Assembly: GCA_034698045.1 (NCBI GenBank)
Contig: JAQGAU010000333.1
Coordinates: 1 to 30,789, forward strand
Reading direction: 5' to 3'
Length of the DNA stretch: 30,789 nt
Source of the DNA: Paramacrobiotus richtersi
Lineage: Eukaryota > Tardigrada > Eutardigrada > Parachela > Macrobiotidae
Below, one piece after another: positions 11,200 to 22,151 of the stretch. Both the position numbers and the translations under genes were made by a program. The stretch's first letter is position 1. Each line of letters opens with the position of its first letter. The notes under the pieces are model-generated. The model did not search any database, was not told the DNA's origin, and worked only from the letters and a program-made list of their open reading frames with translations.

Positions 11200-12487
11200 T
11201 AGTACTAGGACCAACACAATTATGTTTTAGTGACCGGAGAGAAAGGAAGAATCAGAATTCTGTAGATGTTCGTATTATTATCATCACATGTATATGCACA
11301 CATATTTTGTTGTCGTAATGCGCGATGTAATACATCTCCGAAGGTAAAAAGTTTGATAACAGTTACCTCGTACAGTACCGGCATTTAATCACCAGCCAGG
11401 ACTCCGCAAGTTTCATGATAACTATATGAATTCAAATAATATTATGTATTTCGCAGTATGCAAAGTACATAATTGTTAAGGATAAATGAATTTTGTCAGC
11501 AGCAGAGCATACAAATTATTGATGCATCAGGATTATGTAGAAACATGCCAGTCAGTGTCTTTCGACTATCTCCGTATGTTATGCTGTATACCTATATGCA
11601 GGAATACATGGAATCTGCAACATGTAAATGCATAATTTTTTACCAGTATGTATGGTGCTTTATAAATGAAACCAAAATGTAACCAAATGTGTGTCTGTAG
11701 CAGGTCGATATAATTTTCGACATTAATGGTTCGCATATAACGAATCTTGGCTCGCTCTGGTCGCAGGTGCTGCAAAAATACTCGTAATGCTTCAAGGAAT
11801 TCGTTTATTGTCGAAAAACTAAATGAAAAATGTAGCACAGAATAAATATAAAAAGAAAAGCTTTTCTACTAGATGTCGTGGCTTTGGAATATCTCGTGTC
11901 TTCTCGTTTCGATTCGTCGACAAAAGTACGGCACGATGACCTTTCTCGCTGCATATACGGCACAAAGCTCGAATACAGTCGCATCTCTCTGTAAACTGTT
12001 TGGGAAAGTTTTGAAGATTAATATGCCGATCAACAATCATAATACATCGTATAATTTTATTGTCAAACCCGTAGAACGCTTTACAAAGTGGTTCGGAGTA
12101 ACTTATAAGCCGGCCACTGGCCATCCATGCGTAGTTTGTGGTCAAATCCGTACCCGTAGCCTGCGGGCCCGATTCTCTCTCAATCTGATCCAGCAACACC
12201 CCGTTTCCCTTTCCAGAGAAGCAAGACACCACCAGACCTAACGTGCCCTCTTTTGTCTTGGGTCTGTCTCAATGCTGTGTGATCGCCTCCTCTTTTATTG
12301 CACTTTCTTCCACTTTCTTCGCCTAGCAGACGAATACTGCATGCTGTACTATGCAACAGGTGAATCTCTAAACATCGCACATTTCGTTTGCTATTTGCCT
12401 ATGCACGTCAAGTTTTCTGCGATGATTTATTCCCAAAATTTTTAGCAAGTCTCCAGGTTTCGTGTCATTATTGAAGGGCCAGGAAAA
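11200..12487. other. Intergenic stretch with unassigned minus-strand open frames
   Basis: Begins with the 3' untranslated region of the Fuseless-like gene; AATAAA at 11841-11846 is a distant candidate signal. On the minus strand, open frames at 12232-11819 (137 residues) and 11838-11566 (90 residues) follow one another, and a splice-acceptor-like ATTTTTCATTTAG separates them. Their translations contain polar, plausible stretches such as NEFLEALRVFLQHLRPERAK, but I recognise no family. No strong donor joins them, and the plus strand opposite is also open (11873-12241). I call no gene here. Confidence 0.3.
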
Positions 12488-15400
12488 ATGGCCACTTGTA
12501 TGTTCCTGTTTTTTTTCTTGGCTATTGCCAACATAGTAACCTGTTATTATACGTCCAGAAGATGCTACGGTAAGGTGGACAGTAGCGAATAATGAATTCA
12601 AGAGTTTTTCTAGCAACAGATTTAATTCTGATCACTGTTTAGGAACCGGAGATTGTCATTTATTCACCAAAAACCAGGTTCGTCCACTTCGTACAGCAGC
12701 AGAAATTAAAAAGCGACAGCAACATGTATTACTGTAATGCATCTTGGCGACAGCATAGTATATTTTAAGAATTCAGTGTAAGTAAGAATTATGATACAGA
12801 AATATTTGTTGTCATTTGTTATTCACGCACTAAATAGTAATAATGCTGTGTTAACGGTAACGAAGTTAAATGAACCTAAAAATTAATATACGCCCTCCAT
12901 GAGCGTTCATGACGGATGGTGCGTTTGATTATTTCGACGACCGCCAGCAGAGCTTGTAAATTGAGGATAAAGGGTATTTTGGATTATGCAAGCAGCACAA
13001 AAATTAACATTAATTGCCAAATCGTTGTTAGTACTTTTGACGGGGTTTACGGTATAACGCTTCTCTAGGATGGTGGTTTTGACGATGCCCAGCACCAGTG
13101 GCTAGTGGAATGCAACGACGGAGAAGGAACGGTAAAAGAAATTAATCTACCTTTTTATGCTACCGGTGCACGCATCACTGCTGTCCACAAACTAGACTAC
13201 AAGTTCTTATCAGTTTTCGCTGACGAATCTCACACGTGACATTCTCATGGCAGGTTGCCGTCCGGGATGATGATACGCATTTCCAGGGAATTTCCGGTGA
13301 GTTTGACGCATAGACATAAAACAGCGCTGTCGCTTTCATATGGGCAGCTCTGTGTCATGATGTTACGCCGGTCAAATGCAGTAACCGTTTTTCGGCAGGT
13401 CTGTGGTGCTCCTTCCTGTTTCCCTTGAAGGAAGCCGCAAGAGGCTCGTATCCGTATTACCCTTCGTGTATCACCAGGTAATCGTGAAAACTACTTCACA
13501 CACATTTTTAATTAATCAGTTGTTGTACTGTATCAAGTTTCAGGACAAACCGGTTGAGTTTTGACTGTTTTCTAGCCAGTTGTCATAATGGCGGATTACA
13601 GTGATATCGCTTTGAAAACCTTCTCGTTCTGAATATTCTGGTGTATTCTATGATTATAATCGTGCATTTGTAGAAATCTGACTGCCGGAGAATACCACTG
13701 TAGGAATGCAGAACAACCGGAAGATACCAATACCACGCAACTGTTTGTTACCGGTGAGTCCTGGTTTACAGAATAAACGAGATACTTCTCATGATTCGTG
13801 ATAAATCAATATTAATGCCACGTTATTTTACAGGTATTTATAAGGATCCAGACGACAGACGAGTGTTTACTCCATCTTCTATGAAATGCTGTGAGTTGCG
13901 ATAGTAATCCATGGACATTACAATTATACGTAAAATTTGGGTCCGAAGCTTTAGGGTCATCGGAATAGTATTAACGGTGGTGCGCTGTCTGCATTAACAA
14001 TGGTTAAAATTATTTTCGTTATTTAACATCCGTAAACTGAAATCAATAATAAAACAATTAGATGCATAGTAAATGCATGCACGTACGCATAGGCCTACAG
14101 CTAGAGCTGCATAAAAAATTTTGCATATACCAGCCCGAATTACAACAAATCATATGCTTGGCATTTTTTGAATTAGGCGAAGTCCCAACTGGTTACCGGA
14201 TTGATAATAGTCGCTGTTATTACAAGAAAACATTCGACAGGTACGTATGTATAACAGAGCTGCTGTGAACGATACTTATGAAATTTACCGACGAAATTTT
14301 AGAACCCTTATGGATGTTATGAATAATGCGGGAGTGACCTTTGTGTCGGTACTTGTTTAGGTTCGGAGAACATTACACCGGTGAATGGTTGGTAAAGTGT
14401 GACACACACCACGTTATTACCGGAATTGGGAAAGATGTAAGTATTTTTACAACCATTTTGATTAAACAAAATTAAATCAGATTTGATCAAAGTACTTATA
14501 CGTTTTATTACCACCTGCTAAGCGATTACGGACAATACTTTCCAAATAGTTCATGGAACGAGTTTTTCCCATAAATTTTTCACATCGCGTTGTTTTGCAG
14601 GTGAATCCTTGGGATAACAAGGTACATAATGCAGTTTTCTGCTAGACGGCGCGTGTGACAATAATTACAATTAAAAGCGGAAAGTGTCACTTAACAAATT
14701 CTTTTCATTTAGGAGCACTTTACGTGGATTCAGGTACATTCAGGATTCATCAGCTGTACATAATACAGCGTCTAGATAATATCGAGGCGAGCTGTATATA
14801 TAGGCTTTTCATTTTTCGTTTGTAAATGTTTTTTATTTGGTGCCATTTGACATTTTTCCGTAGTGCTGTCCCTTCACTTATGTGAACGTCCAAACTGTAA
14901 ATTATCCCGCTGCAAATTCAAATCCCGAATCAGCATTAGTGGATCAGTTAACCGCAGCTGCCGCACTAACCAATCTAAACGACCCTAAATTTCTCAACAT
15001 CTTATCGCAAGAGTTACTGAACTACAATTTGGGACAAGGGGACCTAGGCGACACATCCGCCGCTAAAGACCGTGAAGCCGCGCCCAAAGGTCTACTCCCT
15101 CGAGTTGACTTCCCATCCGAAGCCATTCCACAGCGATATAAAAACAGCATCGCTCTCAACCCGTACATGCAAAGTCGTTCTTCAGCTGACTCGGAAACGT
15201 ACAAATTTCCCAGCACGATCCTGCGTGAGATCCAGCAGAAACAGCAAACTGATTTTACACAAAAATTCCCCCCAGCGACCTTTTTTAACCAGTTGGGGAC
15301 CCACACCAGTGGAAGCGATTCGTACACGGGAATGAATCAATATTATCCCAAAATGCTGCTGCAAATGCAACAACTTGGCCTGGTGAATCTAACTGGGCAC

Positions 15401-16605
15401 TATTTCCCGCCTACTGGGCACTATTTCCCGCCTACCACAACAACCCCGGAGCCGGTCATCAGAAATGACGAGATGTCGGCCATTCAGCACACGGCGAATG
15501 TGGCAGCGTACAATCAGTTTTTATCGACTTTCAACCAACTTCTCTCTTCCTACCGTAACCAGAAAGGACAAACCGAAAACCCAGTACGTATAAACAAAGA
15601 AAAAGATTTATAATACTTTTTTGATATCTGTCGAAAAGCTGCGTCACATCAAAACACCTTTAATATGCTATATATGCGCATTTGAGTGCAGTACCCTACG
15701 CCATATTTCGATTTGCTGCAAATCTAGTTAGTAATTTTATTTGATCATGTTATTACCTGTACAGAATAAGTAATGAAAAATATTGCCTATAGCGCACTTT
15801 ATCATGGCATTTACTGTTCTCGTTTCCTATATTAACTATTTGTGCAGATTGCATATACAAAGTTAACTGTGCATATATGTATTTCCGCATATTACTATAA
15901 TTATGTTAAATTCCGCACTTCCAGCAAACTACTCCGGCGACCTTTCGGCCTGGAAGTCAAATGCCGGTTTTCAAAACCAACAACATGATGCCATTCATTG
16001 CCGAACTCCGTTCGCTGAGCGGCCCCGGCAATCCGGCCCGCGTCACTTCCGGTGTCGATGATACGACCCCATCCCCGCACTACGTTCCATTCCCGCTACC
16101 ATCCGGCTTACAGAACTATCTACTCCTAGCCTCGAAGAATCCAGCAATGGCCCTATCACAGCTGTACGCAGACGAACAACTGCCAATCCCAACAAACGAT
16201 ATCGACGGCTATATGCAGTACACGGCCACCACACCCCGTCCGCAACGGATCCCATCGGCATGGAAGGATTTTGCAGGGCTGGAGCAGTTACTGATGAATA
16301 GACAGCCCCTTAAAGAGACATACACCCACAAGGGATCCGAGTACTCGCGACCGATTACGCTGGACTCCCAGCTGGCTAATAAATGGCTGGAGTCACTGTT
16401 GTTCAAGCAAACCCCGGCGTTTCAACAACCGGCTCCGGTACCGGTCGTAACAGTGCCGCACTATGAGGGATCCCTGGTGTATCAGATTCCCGTATCCGTT
16501 GCCACCACATCCGCGCCAACAATGACCACCACCGTTACGAATTCCAGCGGAAATACTAACTATCCTTCGACGACCACCGCTAGCTCAAATACGACCGCTA
16601 ATTAG
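12488..16605 (+). CDS. Secreted dermatopontin-like protein with long low-complexity tail, 13 exons, 673 residues
   Basis: Probably an extracellular-matrix or cuticle-type protein. Exons: 12488-12569, 12643-12677, 13069-13131, 13254-13296, 13399-13477, 13674-13753, 13834-13890, 14177-14240, 14361-14436, 14601-14621, 14713-14733, 14864-15583 and 15925-16605. All GT-AG phases chain to 2022 bases. It starts with a signal peptide (MATCMFLFFFLAIANIVTC). Residues 20-210 are Cys-rich, with repeated blocks of the form W-L-V-x-C ... V/I-T-G-I-x-K-D ... aromatic ... C-C: HQWLVECNDG, QLFVTGIYKDPDDRRVF-SSMKCC and GEWLVKCDTHHVITGIGKD-HFTWIQCC. This recalls dermatopontin repeats, but the match is distant and by eye. 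Residues 215-673 are Gln/Thr/Pro/Asn-rich and disordered, ending in a Thr/Ser-rich stretch suited to O-glycosylation. Two successive exons are only 21 bases. The exon chain is firmer than the family name. Confidence 0.72.
15392..15433 (+). repeat. Perfect 21-base tandem duplication in coding sequence
   Basis: Two identical 21-base units (15392-15412 and 15413-15433) encode TGHYFPP twice in the low-complexity tail of the secreted protein. Identity at every base, including silent positions, suggests a recent duplication. The multiple of three keeps the frame. Confidence 0.9.
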
Positions 16606-17675
16606 CATCGATATTTGCTATTAGTATCTGCATTGCTCACTGAAAGGCAGTTCAAATGCTTAATTCGTACCGGTACATTCCGACTAGACTTTTAGTTTTA
16701 ATTCTGATGTACGTAGATACAACTTTCTCGTTTAATTTGACACGTTAACACCAGTGTCGCAGTTGTTTTTGTTTGGAATCGCTGGGTGTTCCCGGCCCAG
16801 AAAAACGATGGATTGTTGTTATTATTACTGTCTAATGTGTTTACATGTCGATGGCTGGTTTGCGTGCCAGTAATTGCGTACCTTGTAAATTTACTGTCGT
16901 GACTGCAGTTGTTTCAATAAATTTGTAACATCATAATGTTATGCGGTGAATAAATAATTTGTAACGAATAGCGACAGTTACTGTAAAGATTTAACTTATA
17001 TACACATGCCCTAAAGGTCAAATAGGACTTATTGTTAAAAATTTACGTTGTCTTTTCTGTACGTGGATCCTACACTTTTATAAACTTCTTGTATAAATGT
17101 AATCCACTGTGTATATAGCACACATGTATATTAATTTAGATAATCACATATTTGTAAGCCTACGTAATTTTAAGAGAGAAAAAAGAAGTGATTTCGGGAG
17201 AAGAACGTGGTGACATTGTACATGACTGTACATGACATTGTACCTTGTACACACAGAAGCGGCGCCACTTTTCTGACAGACCGCAATGAGTTGTAAACAG
17301 AAGCACCGAACAATTAACGCCAACGCGATCAAATTAATTATCACGAGTTCCACGAAGTTGATTAAATTTATAACTCTACCGCGAATCAATCGGTCAGTGA
17401 AGTGAGGGGTAAGGGCCCTAGCAAGTTACGTACTACTACTTCGCGTAACAAATTGTAAGACTTTGGAGGCGTGTTGTTATCACAATACCGTACCTTTACT
17501 ACGTACTGTTTACCAACCTGACGAACGTCGAACGCAAAATTTTCATTTGCTCATCTTTGAATTTGTGGTTTTCAAATCTGCCGAGAAGCGAACTAGCAAA
17601 CGTTTCAACCAACTTCTGCAAGAAGTTTTCCAGTTGCTTCACATTTTTCCAGTTCTTCACGTTTCTGTTAAGAAA
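16606..17675. other. 3' end of the secreted gene and upstream region of the metallothionein-like gene
   Basis: The left part holds two AATAAA signals (16916-16921 and 16949-16954) for the secreted protein gene. Near 17211-17255 there is a short repetitive patch of GTACATGAC and TTGTAC words. TTTATAA at 17367-17373 could be a TATA element, with the metallothionein-like leader running from about 17400 to 17675. No standard metal-response core (TGCRCNC) was found by eye. Confidence 0.45.
16916..16921 (+). terminator. Polyadenylation signal AATAAA of the secreted protein gene
   Basis: Canonical signal about 310 bases after the stop, with a second AATAAA at 16949-16954. Confidence 0.6.
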
Positions 17676-18501
17676 ATGGCCGAAGAGGGAGATAAGATCG
17701 ACTATGCCGAACTCGACAAGGGCGTCGGAGGGATCCCAGAGTTGTCTCGCAGAACCTCGCAGCCATGTAAGTGCATATTTTGAAAATGCATTTTCATCGG
17801 TCGCAAACGTCAAGGTTAGGTTCTGAACTTGGCCGCCATTAACCCGTGTATGGTATCGAACGTTATAGAATGAGTTTTTCAAAAGTGATTGTTTCTTGAC
17901 AACTGTTTGGCTGCCATTTTGGATCGGCGCTAATCTTGAATATTCTCCAGCTAATGATACTAATCGCGAACATTGACCCCTGTATGCCAGTACATTCCGT
18001 GAATAAGGTTCACTAAGTTGGTTCTCTGTACTTAAGGCTTCGTGATAAAACGTGGCATACCTAGAATCGGGCCAATGAGTTCGAATTTTAGCGTAATGCG
18101 AATTCCAGCTCGTTTGGCATATTATGATTTCCTGCATTTCTAGATGAGATTATTTTTGATTCGTTTTCTTAGATGACTACTCGGAGAAACAGCTGGAGGA
18201 AAAGACCCATCTGTCTGCCAAGGAGGACTCACGTAATCGAGGTGGCAAGGGAAAGGGCTGCGGAAAGGCTGGATGCACTTGCGACAACTGTCAATGTTCT
18301 CCGTGCCAGTGTGACTCGACCAAGCAGGAGGGCGGCAAGGGCTGTGGAAAGCCGGGGTGCACTTGTGACAATTGCCAGTGTTCCCCGTGCAAGTGCGGTT
18401 CGGGCGAGAAGCAGGAAGGCGGCAAAGGAAAAGGTTGCGGAAAGGCGGGATGCACTTGCGACAACTGCCAGTGTGGACCGACCTGCAAGTGCGGAGAATA
18501 G
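17676..18501 (+). CDS. Metallothionein-like protein with three Cys-rich repeats, 139 residues
   Basis: Small metal-binding protein, probably cytosolic, expected to bind Zn, Cd or Cu through cysteine clusters. Two exons, 17676-17766 and 18173-18501, join in phase 1 to 420 bases. The repeat unit is GCGKxGCTCDNCQCSPCxC; copies lie at residues 59-77, 87-105 and 118-137 (the third ends GPTCKC). Each has seven Cys, 21 in all, and no other Cys occurs. Linkers are Lys/Gly/Glu-rich (KQEGGKGKG). Residues 1-58 form a charged Cys-free head (MAEEGDKIDYAELDKGVGG), unusual for metallothioneins, which normally start directly with Cys motifs. Pairs and triplets of C-x-C and C-x2-C are the family hallmark, but I cannot assign a metallothionein subfamily. 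The near-identity of the units implies recent internal duplication. It is the first of five plus-strand genes for highly polar proteins. Confidence 0.88.
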
Positions 18502-20551
18502 TCAGCCGCATGCCCAGATCCTGACCACTTCACTTTTTCTAATTAATCTTGTTTTTCTGTTCCATTCCGATATTTGTATAATCAAAAACCAGTAATCAAT
18601 GCGGTGTAATAGATTGCTGGTAGTTTTTGTATGTTTCTGTTTTGGGTTTCATAGTATGATAGTGGTACTCGTATTGCGGAATGGACAAAATTAATTGACC
18701 CGAAGTTCTTCCAGTTTAGACTTTAGCGTTGCACAATTTGATTTTCTGCTTTGATAACTGTAGTGTAACTGTAGACCGCTCGTTGAGTTTTGTTTAATGT
18801 GTTTCTGAAGTGGCAGGATGAATAATAATTCAATATGTGGACTCAGTTTGCTGTTCCTTAAGTACTAGGGAATGAGCGTGGGGCCGCCGCAAGACATGTT
18901 TGCCACCGCGTATCGATAGGGTAGTGTAGTGTCCAAAAACCAGCTTCATTACTGTTAGCAGGAAATATAATAGTTGCTGAAGACGCGAAAGCATAATTAA
19001 TTAAAGTTATTAAACTGCGAGCGCTTTGCAAGTTTAAATGCTCTAAAAACGAAACAAAATTTTGAAAGTGCCGCGTCACAGCTGCAGCAGTGAGAATCAT
19101 AAACGCCGGCGTGGTGGGGGCTGCTGCATAATTTGGTTTTAACTGCCATAACCGCCTCGAGAAGGCGACTTCCCTATAGCAAAACGAAATGAACAATCGT
19201 CTTTTTAATTTTGACTGTTTACAGTTTACGCATGGGATCGAAATTCGAATGTTTAGGCATTTTTGATTTTGTATGCATTTTTTAATAACAGTTCATACTA
19301 CCGATCCGTATTAACCGATCCTGGATGTGCAGCAAATTGTACTGAACAACATACACATTTGTTTGTTGCTCGTGATTCGAATCATCAACTTAGACTCAAG
19401 GACTCGGCCAGCATAATTTAGCGCTTAGCAGGTACCGGGGTACCCCATACTGTACCGTTATATAGGAAATCAAATGTAAATGCCACACATTTTTGCTTGT
19501 TTTTAGGATTCAGTTTCGGTAAGCAGTGCTGGAAGTTGGACCGTTTCCGGGAAACGGTACATCGCTGGCGGTGAGGGCTACACAAGGTGACAAGGCACTT
19601 CCAAAGCTAGAAGTACAGCCAGGAGCAAGGGCAGCCTTCGAGCGGTATGTGACTTTGATTCGAAAAATCGTCGCTTTTTCTGAACCGTGGCTTATGTAGT
19701 GTTGAAATTCTGTAGAAAACATCCCTTGTTTGCCTATATCATCGGCTATATGCGATACGAGGAATACGTGGTGCTGTCATTAGTGTGCACTATCCTTTAA
19801 GAGAGCACAGCGTTATTCTTGAGTGAAATATATCTGCAGGCGCGGAAAACAATAACACAATATACAGAGGACAACACCTGAACTGCTAGGGGAATCGCGG
19901 AAACTGCCGAATTTAGTTTAAACTTTGAATCATTTTACGAGGTTAAACGTACTTTGCCGAAGGAAAATTCCGGAAATCTGGTGTTGACAATGAGTTGACT
20001 GATCATAGGTCGCTGGCGCTGTCAACGTGTCATTCAATAAGAAACATTTTGTTTTTATGTGGGTGATTTTTTTGCATTCATCGATTACGGAGTAAAACTA
20101 TAACATACCTTCGGTAATAATTAAATGGTACAATAATCATTATATTATAATGCTAAGAATATAATTTTTCTTATAATTATAAGAATATAATTAGGGTTGT
20201 AATTTTACAAAAAAATCATAAACTAAATTCGTTTACGGTCAATTTTCAGAATTAAAAAGCCTTTTCTAATCATTAAAAAAGTAGAAGTTGCCGTAAGTTT
20301 GGATTGGTTTCTTTTTGAAGCCGTCTAAAAAGTCCGCAAATTAATATTATGTCATTAGAAATTACCAGTAAAATTATTGCAAAATTCATTACGTAATCTA
20401 TCAACGGGTCAGGTTAGGCAGAGAGGTTCAAGAACGAATCGTCTGATCCGCAGGCATATGGACTGTATTAAACATTTACCGACCGCATTCAGAAATTACG
20501 ATTCAGTTTTTCTAATGGATATAAAGTGACCGTATTTTTGCAGGTATAACA
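18502..20551. other. Long stretch without a confident gene; includes AT-rich patch and leader of the next gene
   Basis: Starts with the metallothionein-like 3' untranslated region (no clean AATAAA seen). Minus-strand frames at 18858-19196 and 19510-19722 lack any recognisable motif. A plus-strand frame near 19520-19700 reads AVLEVGPFPGNGTSLAV and later KLEVQPGARAAFERY, faintly like a GroES-fold segment, but no splice frame supports a gene. From 20090 to 20400 the DNA is very AT-rich and contains a perfect 18-base palindrome at 20168-20185. The end is probably an intron in the 5' untranslated region: TTTTTGCAG ends at 20543, eight bases before the next ATG. Confidence 0.4.
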
Positions 20552-20893
20552 ATGGCAACTCCCTCGAAATGTCCCGATGGACAGCGGATCGACGAGCAAA
20601 TGTTCAGCGCGGCTGCCACCAGTAAGCAGGACGAAAGTATCCACAGCGGAAGTGGGCGCGTCGGAGGTGATGTGGTCGAAGAGAAGGAGCCGGCGGCGAA
20701 GGCTGTGGAGCAGCGCGAAGAGGACCTGGGCCAACCTGTCCAGTGGACTGATCCGGTACCTGCCTGCGAAGGAACCGCGAAACATGGTGATACATTACTG
20801 GAGAAAGTCAAACACAAAGTGGACGATGTGGTGGAGACCCTGACCGGAAGTAGGGTGGATGAATTGGTTCATGGTCATGCGAAAAAGGATTAG
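20552..20893 (+). CDS. Small hydrophilic protein of unknown function, 113 residues
   Basis: I do not recognise this protein. It is a single coding exon from ATG at 20552 to a TAG at 20891-20893, preceded by a strong 3' splice site eight bases upstream, so the first exon should be untranslated. G+C rises sharply against the AT-rich upstream DNA. The protein is very polar: Glu, Lys, Asp, Gly and Ala dominate, there are no hydrophobic segments, and Cys occurs only at 7 and 74. Residues 80-113 (LLEKVKHKVDDVVETLTG and onward) could form an amphipathic helix, loosely like LEA-type desiccation proteins, but I see no diagnostic LEA repeat. An AATAAA at 21160-21165 follows. Its place between a metallothionein-like gene and two disordered-protein genes on the same strand suggests, but does not show, a protective role. 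Confidence 0.75.
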   Translation: MATPSKCPDGQRIDEQMFSAAATSKQDESIHSGSGRVGGDVVEEKEPAAKAVEQREEDLGQPVQWTDPVPACEGTAKHGDTLLEKVKHKVDDVVETLTGSRVDELVHGHAKKD

Positions 20894-21159
20894 ATGCAGT
20901 CTTTGTATTGTTGGATATTTGTAGACTTTTGTAAGAATTTCCTCTCTGGTAAAATTTGCTGATTTCGTGGTGTAAATAACATTCGATTTGTGCTGATCTG
21001 AACCAAACCGGGATTAGCATTTTGCTGACAAGTGAACATTACAGACTGGCTTCCAGACTTTTGAACTTTGCGGCTATGCTGAACTCTAACACAGAGTAGA
21101 AAAAAATGTGCCCTTCAGATTTGCCGAACGAAAACTTAGATTACGGTTTGGCTGATGGA

Positions 21160-21165
21160 AATAAA
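21160..21165 (+). terminator. Polyadenylation signal AATAAA of the small hydrophilic gene
   Basis: Canonical signal about 270 bases after the 20552-20893 stop codon. Confidence 0.5.
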
Positions 21166-22045
21166 ATAGTTTTTTCTCCGGAAATCTGACAACGAACATC
21201 TGCCGTTGCACAGCCGTTGAAGGATTTTAAAGCTAAATGGTCGACCGGGCATAATCGAGAACATCTCAGCTGTCTTATCGGTAAAACCAGGAAAGATCCT
21301 GTCCGATAAGGTAAACAAAGGTCTGACTTTGCCTTTGCGTCCTGCGTTTTGTAGATAACTGAAAAAGTTCCGAACTTTGCTTTGTCCGCTGTTATTGTCC
21401 TTGAGCGATTGTAATCGATAGGTAGCAGTCCGTCTGCTGAACTCTGAATTTCTTTAAGATTTCGGTAACAAATCCGAAGTATTGCTACGAAAATACTGAA
21501 AGAATTTGTTTATTTGCTGTAACTTGTAATATTAACGCTACATGCTACGCTATTACGCTGAAAGTTTGCCACTGCTTACAAACAAAATTGTAACACAATC
21601 GATTTTCATCAGTCGGTGGTTTTTCCATGCATTCGATTCGTGCCTGGTTCACATAAACATCGGGGTTTCCCTAACGGTACCGCCGTTCAGAAAATTCCGT
21701 CAAGGTCAAGCTCCAGCAGGCGAAGGGCGATCGCAGATGGTGTTCACTGTTCAGTGCATGCAGGGGATAAGCGAGACACGTCTGGCGGTAGCAGTATCCG
21801 CAACTCCCGCGCTTCGGAAGCGTGGGAAAATTCCCATAATTTTAGCGAAACATACGGACTACTGTTTGTTTGTTGTACGATCAGTGCAATAATACTTCGA
21901 CACAATTGCGCACCAACCGGTAGATGGTTAATACTGCTTCCGGTACCAGTGCAAAATAGCAAGACTCCATTGGCTGTTGTTGTACAGGTTGCGGGAACGT
22001 ATGAGCACAGCATCGGCACGCCCCAGCACAGCCATTTGAATGAAT

Positions 22046-22055
22046 GCATAAAAGC
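22046..22055 (+). promoter_or_regulatory. TATA-like element of the first Arg/Asp-rich gene
   Basis: GCATAAAAGC lies about 100 bases before the ATG at 22152. A start of transcription about 30 bases downstream would give a leader of roughly 70 bases, the same layout as at the paralogue at 25297. Confidence 0.4.
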
Positions 22056-22151
22056 AGCAGTGGAATTGTCCAGACAAAGTCATTCGAATTGCAATTCATC
22101 AATCTGCAGTTTTTTTCTTCTGTGAAATTTCTTTAAACCGAAACAGTAAAG

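Larger units (their letters stand above)
20894..22151. other. 3' end of the hydrophilic gene and upstream region of the first Arg/Asp-rich gene
   Basis: AATAAA at 21160-21165 probably ends the 20552 gene. Open frames at 21542-21892 and 21616-22125 overlap each other and lack recognisable motifs; I take them as chance. A palindrome GGGAAAATTCCC at 21824-21835 contains GAAAATTC, a heat-shock-element-like inverted pair. GCATAAAAGC at 22046-22055, about 100 bases before the ATG, is TATA-like. Confidence 0.4.

Noticed and set aside
12368-12616. 82-residue minus-strand frame
   Set aside because: It overlaps the signal-peptide exon of the plus-strand secreted gene, whose exon chain is well supported.
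13674-13753. Immunoglobulin-like reading of NLTAGEYHCRN in the secreted protein
   Set aside because: The Y-x-C pattern alone suggested an Ig domain, but no Trp or paired Cys at Ig spacing was found; the repeated V-T-G-I and C-C blocks fit a dermatopontin-like repeat better.
14303-14360. Possible extra exon between exons 8 and 9 of the secreted protein
   Set aside because: In phase it ends in a stop directly before the real acceptor, whereas skipping it keeps the frame.
18173-18595. 140-residue plus-strand frame starting MTTRRNSWRKRP over the metallothionein-like exon
   Set aside because: It is a frame-shifted reading of the Cys-rich exon; the true frame continues from exon 1 in phase 1 and gives the three Cys repeats.
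19520-19700. GroES-fold-like segment (AVLEVGPFPGNG ... VQPGARAAFERY)
   Set aside because: Similarity is faint, and no upstream exon or ATG connects in frame.
21542-22125. Overlapping open frames upstream of the first Arg/Asp-rich gene
   Set aside because: Two frames overlap in different phases with no motif, and they run into the TATA-like promoter region.
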